DNA from: Aestuariirhabdus sp049985285
GTDB lineage: Bacteria; Pseudomonadota; Gammaproteobacteria; Pseudomonadales; Aestuariirhabdaceae
NCBI RefSeq assembly: GCF_049985285.1
Contig: NZ_JBNIEU010000001.1
Coordinates: 1,240,001-1,304,000 of the forward strand
Length of the DNA: 64,000 nt
Direction: 5' to 3'
The notes below the pieces were generated by a model. The model was not told the DNA's origin. It made no database searches and worked only from the letters and a program-made list of their open reading frames with translations. A program made the translations under genes and the position numbers. Of the stretch, positions 35,737-43,806 are shown one piece after another. Position 1 is the stretch's first letter; each line of letters begins with the position of its first letter.

Positions 35737-36699
35737 ATGACAACAAAAATATTTATAGCAGGCCACCGGGGTATGGTCGGATCGGCGATCGTTCGCCAAT
35801 TACAGCAACGCGACGACGTCGTGCTGGCGTTGCGTGATCGCTCGGAGCTTGATTTATGCAATCAACAAGCGGTACTCGATTTCTTTGAGCAGGAAGCTAT
35901 CGATCAGGTCTATCTTGCCGCAGCTAAAGTGGGAGGCATCTACGCCAACAACACTTATCCTGCCGATTTTATTTATGAAAATCTGATGATCGAGTGCAAT
36001 ATTGTTCATGCCGCTCATCAGTGTAGGGTTCAAAAGTTACTATTCTTAGGCTCATCCTGTATTTATCCCAAGCTGGCTGAACAGCCAATGAGTGAGAGCG
36101 CATTGCTCACCGGTACGCTTGAGCCAACTAATGAGCCTTATGCACTGGCAAAAATTGCAGGCATAAAGTTATGTGAATCTTATAACCGACAATATGGCGT
36201 GGATTATCGTTCGGTAATGCCGACGAACCTTTATGGCCCACAGGATAACTTTCATCCAGAAAACTCCCACGTTATTCCTGCATTGTTGCGACGTTTTCAT
36301 GAGGCCAAGTTGCGAGGAGATGATGAAGTAGTTGCCTGGGGTAGTGGTAAGCCAATGCGCGAATTCTTACATGTTGACGATATGGCGTCTGCTTCTATTC
36401 ATGTAATGGAGTTAGACAAAGTCGTATACGAGCAAAACACTCAGCCTATGTTAAGTCATATTAACGTGGGTACTGGTGTTGATTGCACCATTAAGGAGTT
36501 AACCGAAACTGTTGCCAAAGTTGTTGGCTATGAGGGCGAGATTCGCTGGGATACCACGAAGCCGGACGGTGCGCCGCGAAAGTTGATGAATGTTAAGCGT
36601 CTGTCGGATTTAGGTTGGAAGTACAGTTACTCATTGGAAGAGGGCCTTGCCCATGCGTATGAATGGTTCCTGGCACATCAGGATGATTTTCGTGCGTAA
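35737..36699 (+). CDS. fcl: GDP-L-fucose synthase
   Basis: Epimerises and reduces GDP-4-keto-6-deoxymannose to GDP-L-fucose. From ATG 35737 (a GTG lies three codons earlier) it has 320 residues. It shows FIAGHRGMVGSAIVRQL at the N-terminus, GSSCIYPKLAEQPM, and YALAKIAGIKLCES with catalytic Tyr and Lys, plus LYGPQDNFHPENSHVIPAL. All match Fcl/WcaG. It completes the GDP-fucose pathway and is followed by the remnant-bearing gap before galU. Confidence 0.95.
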   Translation: MTTKIFIAGHRGMVGSAIVRQLQQRDDVVLALRDRSELDLCNQQAVLDFFEQEAIDQVYLAAAKVGGIYANNTYPADFIYENLMIECNIVHAAHQCRVQKLLFLGSSCIYPKLAEQPMSESALLTGTLEPTNEPYALAKIAGIKLCESYNRQYGVDYRSVMPTNLYGPQDNFHPENSHVIPALLRRFHEAKLRGDDEVVAWGSGKPMREFLHVDDMASASIHVMELDKVVYEQNTQPMLSHINVGTGVDCTIKELTETVAKVVGYEGEIRWDTTKPDGAPRKLMNVKRLSDLGWKYSYSLEEGLAHAYEWFLAHQDDFRA

Positions 36700-36710
36700 T
36701 GCTGTGATTC

Positions 36711-36768
36711 CGGATAAATGATTCACCATGGGTTCTCAATAGGCTCCTCGGTTAAATGATTGGCCATG
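36711..36768. repeat. 20-base imperfect direct repeats resembling an IS21-type end
   Basis: CGGATAAATGATTCACCATG (36711-36730) recurs as CGGTTAAATGATTGGCCATG (36749-36768), 17 of 20 identical, and a third partial copy GGGCCATGACA follows at 36788-36798. Repeated sites of this kind mark the ends of IS21-family elements. No transposase gene is present, so at most an end remnant is left. The 242-base gap between fcl and galU otherwise holds nothing clear. Confidence 0.45.
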
Positions 36769-36941
36769 ACTTTACCCTTTAGGCGTCGGGCCATGACAAT
36801 GAAAGCTTTCCAGTTAATCTACCGGGATGGAGATCTCACAATGAACAGTTGTAATTAAACCATACGGCCGTAACGTGCCGACACCATCAGCTCACCGCCC
36901 ACAACAATTAACTATCAATACTAATAAATCTTGGTAATTCA

Positions 36942-37769
36942 ATGATCACAAAATGTCTCTTTCCCGCCGCAGGCTACGGAACTCGCTTCCTGCCTGCTAC
37001 CAAGTCCATGCCCAAGGAGATGATGCCTGTAGTCAACAAGCCGCTGATCGAATACGGAGTAGACGAAGCACTTGAGGCCGGCTTGAACGAAATTGCGGTA
37101 GTCACCGGTCGCGGGAAACGTGCGTTGGCCGATCACTTTGACACTAATTTCGAGCTGGAGCACCAGATATCTGGTACAGAGAAAGAGGAGCTACTCAGTG
37201 GCATCCGCAATCTGCTCGACAGCTGCACCTTCGCTTTTACCCGTCAGCGTGAAATGAAGGGGCTAGGCCACGCGATTCTCACCGGGAAACCTCTGGTCGG
37301 CAACGAGCCTTTCGCCGTGGTGCTGGCAGACGATCTCTGCCTAAACCAGGAAGAGGGGGTGCTCAAACAGATGGTTGACCTGTATCGGCAATTTCGCTGC
37401 AGCATCGTGGCCGTTGAAGAGGTTCCCCGTGACCAGATCCACAAGTACGGGGTCATCGCCGGGGAAATGATCAGGGAAGACATCTATCGCGTCGATAAGC
37501 TGGTTGAAAAGCCAAGCGCTGAGCAAGCCCCTAGTAACCTGGCGATCATAGGCCGCTATATCCTCACCCCCGACATTTTCGACATTCTGGAGCAGACCGC
37601 ACCCGGTAAAGGTGGCGAGATCCAGATTACAGACGCTCTCCAAACTCAAGCCCAGACAGGTTGTGTTATAGCCTATAAATTCAAGGGTAAACGTTTTGAT
37701 TGTGGTTCTGTGCCCGGCTTTATCGAAGCTACCAATTACTGTTATGAAAAAGGGCTCTATAGCCTCTAA
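36942..37769 (+). CDS. galU: UTP-glucose-1-phosphate uridylyltransferase
   Basis: Makes UDP-glucose. The 275-residue nucleotidyltransferase begins MITKCLFPAAGYGTRFLPAT and has KSMPKEMMPVVNKPLIEYGV, ADDLCLNQ and VEKP signatures of GalU; length is normal. GC-rich compared with the preceding and following genes, like manB/manC. It may supply UDP-glucose or UDP-galactose for the repeat unit and also serve general metabolism. Confidence 0.95.
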   Translation: MITKCLFPAAGYGTRFLPATKSMPKEMMPVVNKPLIEYGVDEALEAGLNEIAVVTGRGKRALADHFDTNFELEHQISGTEKEELLSGIRNLLDSCTFAFTRQREMKGLGHAILTGKPLVGNEPFAVVLADDLCLNQEEGVLKQMVDLYRQFRCSIVAVEEVPRDQIHKYGVIAGEMIREDIYRVDKLVEKPSAEQAPSNLAIIGRYILTPDIFDILEQTAPGKGGEIQITDALQTQAQTGCVIAYKFKGKRFDCGSVPGFIEATNYCYEKGLYSL

Positions 37770-37913
37770 AAGAAAACGATATTTATGCCCATTTGTACCG
37801 GCGCCTGCCCACTCAGTTATTCAGGCAGTATTGACCTCTCCACCCAAAAAAATGGGCTGCAACGTACAAAATGGTGGTTTCTTTGTGTTGTGGTGGGAGC
37901 GGTTAAACAACGC

Positions 37914-37919
37914 TACAAT
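37914..37919 (+). promoter_or_regulatory. candidate -10 box before the 37,976 gene
   Basis: TACAAT lies 57 bases before the hypothetical gene, in the 206-base gap after galU. A TTGTGG at 37888-37893 is 20 bases upstream, longer than ideal. It may start a second island transcript. Confidence 0.3.
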
Positions 37920-37975
37920 AGCGTATTCCCAATTATGATTTGTTCAATGATTTTTAATGTTTTGAGGGTCTGCAA

Positions 37976-38704
37976 ATGTCAATGACTGATGAGCCACAAA
38001 GAGAAGTTTTTGACGATATTCTATACCTGGAATCGTTAATCAATGTTGAGCAAAAGACGATAAAGAAGAACTTCAGGGCTCGCCTGGAGGGTAAGCTTGG
38101 AGAAGATGAGCGCCTGGATGCGATATGCGATGAGCTTTCCTTCACGCTTGCGCAAGTTAGCGCACGTTTGTCTGTTATTGAGCAGACCCTTGTTTTAGAT
38201 GGTCATGTAACAACTGAGCAGCATGAATCTTTAAATATTAAGCAGCAGCAGTTGGCGGCACAATCTCTGATGCGGGATGAATGCAAACTGTCAATTGAAA
38301 AAATTGGCCGGGAAAATCATCTGGGCCACCTGCAGCATACCAGTAATAACTTGCCGTACCATTCGTTGTCACCCGCATCGACAGTAAAATTAATACTACC
38401 GATTAACAGAGCGTCTAAAAAAACGCTTGCCGTCGACATTGCTGATGTCTCGGACAAACAGCTGTTGGATCGAGCAGTGATTAAGGTTGATGGCGTTAAG
38501 CTTAAGCACAAACACGCTGTAATTAATGGCCAGCTAAGACTGCTCTGCTACATTCCGCCAAGTAAAAAGCTAAGCGACCACACTCATGTCGAATTGTTGA
38601 CTCCTGAACATGGTGGGGATCAACAATTCCGTTTTTACCTGTCGGACGTGCATTGTGTTCCTAAGTCGTCGATGCTCAAAGCAATTAAAACTTTGCTCAA
38701 GTAA
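37976..38704 (+). CDS. hypothetical protein of the glycan island
   Basis: Not recognised. 242 residues from ATG 37976 (a second ATG lies two codons in), preceded by GAGGG. The first half (about 1-110) is helical, charged and Gln/Glu-rich, possibly coiled coil. The second half is beta-rich with no membrane segment, signal peptide or catalytic motif that I can name. It is followed after 9 bases by a sulfotransferase gene, so a role in glycan modification or as a partner of that enzyme is possible but unproven. Confidence 0.7.
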   Translation: MSMTDEPQREVFDDILYLESLINVEQKTIKKNFRARLEGKLGEDERLDAICDELSFTLAQVSARLSVIEQTLVLDGHVTTEQHESLNIKQQQLAAQSLMRDECKLSIEKIGRENHLGHLQHTSNNLPYHSLSPASTVKLILPINRASKKTLAVDIADVSDKQLLDRAVIKVDGVKLKHKHAVINGQLRLLCYIPPSKKLSDHTHVELLTPEHGGDQQFRFYLSDVHCVPKSSMLKAIKTLLK

Positions 38705-38713
38705 TTTAATTTG

Positions 38714-39682
38714 ATGACCTCAACTAAGTTTTTAAGGTCTCCGGTGTCTCAGGTATCTCGATGGGTTCAACGCATCTTGAAGACTGGCGCTAGCGGAGAT
38801 AAGTGTTCTCACTTTGGCTGCTGCGTCGAGCAGCTTTTAGCTGGGGGTATGAATCGACTTGATCTGGCCGAGATCGTCGAGCCCCTTTCTGACGCTGAGC
38901 GTTGGCTGTTGGTTAAAGAGTGTTTGAGGCAGAAGCCATCTAATGCGTTGCATTTTCTACACATCCCCAAAACCGGGGGCACGTCGTTTGGAGAAACATT
39001 AGGGCAAGATAAAAAAGCAGTTATTATCTCGGTTGACGCTCTGCCGGAAACGTTGGCTGGTCAACTACTGCGTTTTAGTAATACTGATGAAAAGATGCTG
39101 GTTATAACCAGAGCGCATCACAGCTTGAAAGTAATTGAAAATTCAGGGTGCCTTGAGCATATATCACTGGTTTTAACAGCCTATCGTAACCCTGCGGAAG
39201 TACATGTTTCGAATGTAAACATGATCATGCGGAGGGTTTCAAACTACATCGATGGTCAAGGGATGCTTAAGGCGGAACGTATCTTTTGTAAGGAGTGGCT
39301 GGAAAACTTTCCTATGAAGTTTAGTAATACCAAAGAGTTTGCAAAGTGCTTGCTGCGCTCTGATGTGTATAGAGACAGAATGGGTAAGGTTTATTCGCTG
39401 TTTTTACTTGGCTCGTGCTGGAAAAAAATGATTAAGAGCAAGGAACTATTTGTTATCTCCTCTGACAGCTTTGATGATCTTTTTGTTGATGTTTTTGATT
39501 ATGCCGTTCTGCCAACACGTAAAAATGTAAGCGTTTCGCCCATGCTTACACTAGAAGATTTCGATGCAAAATGTTTGTCGGGGCTGGTAGCCGGAGATGA
39601 AGCGCTCGCTGAATTTTTAAAGGATAGCATTGTTAAGCCGGCTCAAATTCGTGATGTAATATTGAGCGGTAATAAGCAGTGA
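38714..39682 (+). CDS. sulfotransferase family protein 3
   Basis: A 322-residue protein from ATG 38714 (a TTG precedes it by one codon). An N-terminal region of about 75 residues of unknown role precedes the PAPS-binding loop FLHIPKTGGTSFGETL (81-96). The 3'-phosphate element is ISLVLTAYRNPAEVHVS (151-167), with asparagine where the other two enzymes have aspartate. Its stop overlaps the GTG start of the GT2-GT4 fusion gene by 4 bases, which ties sulfation to chain assembly. Confidence 0.8.
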   Translation: MTSTKFLRSPVSQVSRWVQRILKTGASGDKCSHFGCCVEQLLAGGMNRLDLAEIVEPLSDAERWLLVKECLRQKPSNALHFLHIPKTGGTSFGETLGQDKKAVIISVDALPETLAGQLLRFSNTDEKMLVITRAHHSLKVIENSGCLEHISLVLTAYRNPAEVHVSNVNMIMRRVSNYIDGQGMLKAERIFCKEWLENFPMKFSNTKEFAKCLLRSDVYRDRMGKVYSLFLLGSCWKKMIKSKELFVISSDSFDDLFVDVFDYAVLPTRKNVSVSPMLTLEDFDAKCLSGLVAGDEALAEFLKDSIVKPAQIRDVILSGNKQ

Positions 39683-41829
39683 GTATATTGCAGAAAACTG
39701 GCTTACCTAAGATTAGCGTTATAACGCCTTCTTTCAATCAGGGGGGCTATATTCGGGAAACCATAGAGTCCGTGCTTTCCCAGGGATACCCGAATCTTGA
39801 GTATATAATTGTCGATGGCGGCTCTACTGATGACACTGTCAGTATTGTCAACGAATATGTTGATCGCATTGATCATTTCGTAAGCCAGCCGGATAATGGC
39901 CAGAGCCATGCCATTAATAAAGGTTTTTCCAAAGCTACCGGTGACATTTTTTGCTGGCTTAATAGTGATGACCAATTTGCCCCTGATGCGCTTTTGTCGG
40001 CGGCACTGGCGTTTATTACATCTGATTCCGATCTAATTGCCGGGATTTGTGAGGTGTATGAAGATGGTAATTTAACGCACCGACATCTTACCTCGTGCGG
40101 CAATGGTCAATTAGCGCTAAACGAACTTCTCGATCTTGATAATGGCTGGAATGCGGGACAGTTTTTTTATCAGCCAGAAGTTTTTTTTACTCGTTCTTTA
40201 TGGCAACGGTCCGGAGGTCATGTTCGAGAAGATTGCTACTATAGTATGGATTATGAGCTATGGTGCCGTTTTGCTTTAGCAGAGGCTAAGATTAAAGTTA
40301 TTGGTACGCCAATGGTACATTTTCGTACCCATGCAGATCAAAAAACTGCTAACCCGGAAAAATTCAAAGCTGAGCTATTAGAGGTTAGAGATAACTTCTG
40401 TAAAGAAAATAACATTGATTGGTCTGGCTCGAAAAGGCCATTGGTAAACTGGGGTCAAAAACTCAAAGTCGCTTTCGTCAACGATATAGGCTATCAGTAT
40501 GGTGCCGGTATTGCGCACATGCGTATTGCTGGCGCATTTGAGCTTGCCGGCCATAACGTAGCAGTGTTTGATTTGTTGTCATCTGCAGACGCGAATAATT
40601 ATCAAGATCTTGTTGATAAAGTAAAAACATTTTCACCGCATTTTGTGGTTTTTGGTAACTTGCACGCGGTAGATAAATCGTCTGTTTCAATACTTTCAAA
40701 ATTGGAAAGCCACTATCCTTGTTACTGGTTAACCCACGATTTCTGGCTGATTACCGGGCGTTGCGCATACACTTCCGGTTGTGATCAATACCTTGCAGGT
40801 TGTAATGATGGTTGCCCGACTCACCAGCAGTATCCCATGCTAGATAAAGAGTTCATTGCGCCGGCGTGGAAGAATAAGCACGAGTTTTTGTCGCAATCCA
40901 GACAATTTAACTTTCTGGCTAATTCGAGCTGGTCAAAAAGCATTATTGATAAAGTGCTTTCTACTTTTTCAAATAACGTTGAAAGTTTCAAAATATCTCT
41001 AGGTGCACCAGTTGAGATATTTAAACCAAGAGATAAGATAGAAGCCAAAGAGAAACTTAACATTTCGCCCGAGAGATTTGTAATTGCATTTAGTGTTTCG
41101 TCGTTAAGCGATGGTCGCAAAGGTGGCGCGTTATTAGTTGAAGCGTTGCAACAACTTTCAGATAAAGCAATAACACTCATTTTAATTGGGAAGTTGGATC
41201 AACCGATTGATTTGCCAGGGATTGACCTCGTAAAGTTAGGATATGTGAATGATGTAAGCATACTCGTGTCTGCTTTGCAGGCGGCCGATGTTTATGTTGG
41301 ACCAAGTGCCGAAGAAACCTTTGGGCAGGTATTTGTTGAAGCGGCGATGTGTGGGACTCCGTCGATTGGCTTTAATGTCACCGGTGTTAAAGATGCAGTA
41401 ATGCATGGTGTTACGGGGGTAAGGGTCGATGAGGTTTCTGCTGGCGCCTTAGCTTTAGCCATTATGAGCTTTTATGATGACAGAGCACTGTTAAAAACAA
41501 TGTCTGAATTTGCTCCTATCTATTGCCGTAACGAATTTTCATTAGAAGCTTCCTATTTTAGTTTTTTCTCCGTGCTGAATCAGCAGGGCCTCATCGATCG
41601 TTGGTCTCTGCCGCATAAAATTAGCTTTTCCAAAAAAAGCGCGATCGTTAACTTCGCTAGCAAGGGGTGGCATGATCTTACGATCACCCAAAAGTTAAAC
41701 CATAAGATTCGTGCTTCGGTTAATGGGTTGGTAGACTTCCTTCCTAATCATTGGCCGCATAAAATAGCAAAGATTCTCCCTGGGCATGTAAAAAACCTTC
41801 TGGTGCGGTGGCTGACGGCAAGGGTCTGA
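39679..41829 (+). CDS. GT2-GT4 fused glycosyltransferase
   Basis: A 716-residue two-enzyme fusion starting at GTG. The first domain (about 10-250) is a family 2 GT with ISVITPSFNQGGYI, IVDGGSTDDT and the metal site in LNSDDQF. The second (about 265-690) is a GT-B family 4 enzyme with GAGIAHMRIAGAF, the cysteine-rich YTSGCDQYLAGCNDGCP seen in WcaC-like enzymes, and the donor site EETFGQVFVEAAMCGTPSIG. It likely adds two successive sugars. Moderately AT-rich. Followed by a 46-base gap with a tiny leader frame before the next GT2 gene. Confidence 0.9.
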   Translation: MSILQKTGLPKISVITPSFNQGGYIRETIESVLSQGYPNLEYIIVDGGSTDDTVSIVNEYVDRIDHFVSQPDNGQSHAINKGFSKATGDIFCWLNSDDQFAPDALLSAALAFITSDSDLIAGICEVYEDGNLTHRHLTSCGNGQLALNELLDLDNGWNAGQFFYQPEVFFTRSLWQRSGGHVREDCYYSMDYELWCRFALAEAKIKVIGTPMVHFRTHADQKTANPEKFKAELLEVRDNFCKENNIDWSGSKRPLVNWGQKLKVAFVNDIGYQYGAGIAHMRIAGAFELAGHNVAVFDLLSSADANNYQDLVDKVKTFSPHFVVFGNLHAVDKSSVSILSKLESHYPCYWLTHDFWLITGRCAYTSGCDQYLAGCNDGCPTHQQYPMLDKEFIAPAWKNKHEFLSQSRQFNFLANSSWSKSIIDKVLSTFSNNVESFKISLGAPVEIFKPRDKIEAKEKLNISPERFVIAFSVSSLSDGRKGGALLVEALQQLSDKAITLILIGKLDQPIDLPGIDLVKLGYVNDVSILVSALQAADVYVGPSAEETFGQVFVEAAMCGTPSIGFNVTGVKDAVMHGVTGVRVDEVSAGALALAIMSFYDDRALLKTMSEFAPIYCRNEFSLEASYFSFFSVLNQQGLIDRWSLPHKISFSKKSAIVNFASKGWHDLTITQKLNHKIRASVNGLVDFLPNHWPHKIAKILPGHVKNLLVRWLTARV

Positions 41830-41852
41830 TTTCCAATTGTGAGGGGTTACAT

Positions 41853-41879
41853 ATGACGTTTATACCAGGCCTGTTTTGA
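41853..41879 (+). CDS. possible 8-codon leader ORF before GT2
   Basis: ATG at 41853 follows a good GAGGGG ribosome site and reads MTFIPGLF to a TGA that overlaps the TTG start codon of the next gene. The strong ribosome site belongs to this tiny frame, not to the TTG, so translation of the GT2 gene may depend on coupling. It could also mark an old frameshift. Confidence 0.3.
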   Translation: MTFIPGLF

Positions 41880-42628
41880 ACGACCCATTAATTACAGTCG
41901 TTGTGCCTTCATATAATCAAGGGGATTACCTTGAGCAGGCTTTGCTATCTATTTTTCAACAAAGGGTACCCTTAGAAGTCTTTGTAATGGATGGTGGTTC
42001 AACAGATAGTTCATTAAATATCATTGAGAAATATGCCGATAAACTATCTGGCTGGCGAACTCGCGCCGATGAGGGTCAATCATCAGCAATTAACGAGGGT
42101 ATGGCGTTAGGAACTGCCCCTTATGTGTGCTGGTTAAATAGCGATGACTGGTTTTTGCCCGATGGCCTGGATAGGTTGGTGCGTCACCTTGATGCCCAAC
42201 CTAATGCTCCCGCCGTCTATGGTAAGGCGTGGAATGTTGTAGAACAATCAGCCGAACGGCGACCTGTTTGGGTCGAACCTTTTCGGGAGCGTCGGTTGGC
42301 GGTACGCTGTATTATCTCTCAGCCTGCTACCTTGATCCGTCGCTCAGCCTGGGAGATGGTTAATGGTTTGGATGAACGACTTGATATGGTAATGGATTAT
42401 GATCTGTGGTGGCGTTTGTTCAGGCAGTGTGGGCCACTCCATTTTTATGCAGACTTTGTAGCCGTCAATCGTGATCATCATGGAACTAAAACCCAAAGGC
42501 ATCGAGCCAAGCACTATCGAGAGGCCATTGCAGTTGTACAGCAGCATTACGGAACTGTCCCTATTAAGTGGTGGTTAGCACAACCTTATGCGGTTTGGTT
42601 TAAGTCCATCAGGAATTGGCTCCGATGA
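41876..42628 (+). CDS. family 2 glycosyltransferase
   Basis: A 250-residue GT-A enzyme with ITVVVPSYNQGDYLEQ, VMDGGSTDSS and the metal-site LNSDDWF, and QPATLIRRSAWE downstream, close in pattern to the first domain of the preceding fusion protein. The start is TTG at 41876, because no in-frame ATG precedes the fold and an 8-codon leader frame ends at this position. It overlaps the next GT4 gene by 4 bases (ATGA). Donor and acceptor unknown. Confidence 0.9.
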   Translation: MNDPLITVVVPSYNQGDYLEQALLSIFQQRVPLEVFVMDGGSTDSSLNIIEKYADKLSGWRTRADEGQSSAINEGMALGTAPYVCWLNSDDWFLPDGLDRLVRHLDAQPNAPAVYGKAWNVVEQSAERRPVWVEPFRERRLAVRCIISQPATLIRRSAWEMVNGLDERLDMVMDYDLWWRLFRQCGPLHFYADFVAVNRDHHGTKTQRHRAKHYREAIAVVQQHYGTVPIKWWLAQPYAVWFKSIRNWLR

Positions 42629-43746
42629 GAGTGTTGCATTTTTATAAAACCTACTATCCGGATACCGTGGGTGGTGTCGAGCAGGTTATTAACCAGATCA
42701 TAAGGGGTTGTGCACGACAGGGAGTAGAATCCGAGGTGTTGACACTCAGTTCCAGTATGGTTGATCGTACCGTTGAGGTAGATGGGCATTTGGTCCACCG
42801 TTGCCGATCACACCTGGATGTGGCATCGACACCGTTTTCTGTATCGGCATTATGGCGTTTTCGCCAGCGTGTTAAACAGGCGGATATCGTCCACTATCAT
42901 TACCCGTACCCCTTCACCGACCTGCTGCATCTGCTCAGTGGCATTAATAAACCGACCGTCGTTACCTACCACTCTGACATCGTTAAACAGAAAAATCTTT
43001 TAAAGATCTACCGCCCTCTAAAGCGACGCTTTCTCTCCAGTGTTGATCGAATTGTTGCGACGTCCCCCAACTACCTTCGCAATAGCAGCGTCCTGAATCG
43101 CTATAACGGCAAGGTAATTTCAATCCCTATCGGGTTGGATAAGGGAGGTTATCCTGTTCCGGTTGATGCTAAGGTTTCCCGTTGGAGCGAACGATTTGGT
43201 TGCCGTTTTTTCCTGTTTGTCGGGCTGCTCCGTTATTACAAGGGCCTGCACATATTGATCGAGGCAGCGAAAGATGCGCCCTATCCCATTGTTATTGTGG
43301 GGGCGGGCCCGATCGAACAGGAACTTAAGCAACAGGTCCGAGCGCAGGGGGTAACCAACATTCATTTTGTTGGCAGGGTATCTGAAGCGGACAAGGTCGC
43401 ATTGCTGAGCCTTGCCCATGGGATCGTATTCCCCTCTCATTTGCGGTCGGAGGCTTTCGGAGTCTCTTTGCTGGAGGGCGCAATGTACGGCAAGCCCCTT
43501 ATCTCCAGTGAGATCGGTACCGGCACTACCTACATCAATATCGATGGGGAGACAGGCCTGGTCGTTCCCCCCAGCGACCCAGTAGCGCTTCGAGGTGCAA
43601 TGGATCGCCTCTGGAATGATACAGAGTTGGCGGCCAATATGGGGGAGAAGGCCTACCAGCGTTATACTGAACTGTTTACTGCCGACAGGATGGCAAGCTC
43701 CTATGTGGAGCTCTATCGTTCATTACTCGATGAGCGTGGCCGATGA
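42625..43746 (+). CDS. family 4 glycosyltransferase
   Basis: A 373-residue retaining GT-B enzyme starting at ATG 42625 inside the previous stop (ATGA). The N-terminal VLHFYKTYYPDTVGGVEQVI is typical of WcaL/mannosyltransferase-like GT4 proteins, HYHYPYP follows, and the donor site is SEAFGVSLLEGAMYGKPLIS with the Glu-x7-Glu pair. Noticeably more GC-rich than the genes before it, and closer to the host average. Mannosyl or fucosyl donor is plausible but not proven. Confidence 0.9.
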   Translation: MRVLHFYKTYYPDTVGGVEQVINQIIRGCARQGVESEVLTLSSSMVDRTVEVDGHLVHRCRSHLDVASTPFSVSALWRFRQRVKQADIVHYHYPYPFTDLLHLLSGINKPTVVTYHSDIVKQKNLLKIYRPLKRRFLSSVDRIVATSPNYLRNSSVLNRYNGKVISIPIGLDKGGYPVPVDAKVSRWSERFGCRFFLFVGLLRYYKGLHILIEAAKDAPYPIVIVGAGPIEQELKQQVRAQGVTNIHFVGRVSEADKVALLSLAHGIVFPSHLRSEAFGVSLLEGAMYGKPLISSEIGTGTTYINIDGETGLVVPPSDPVALRGAMDRLWNDTELAANMGEKAYQRYTELFTADRMASSYVELYRSLLDERGR

Positions 43747-43806
43747 AACGGTTACGGCCAATCAACTATCGCTACCCCGCCGACTCGCCTCGTACCAGGA
43801 TGATTT

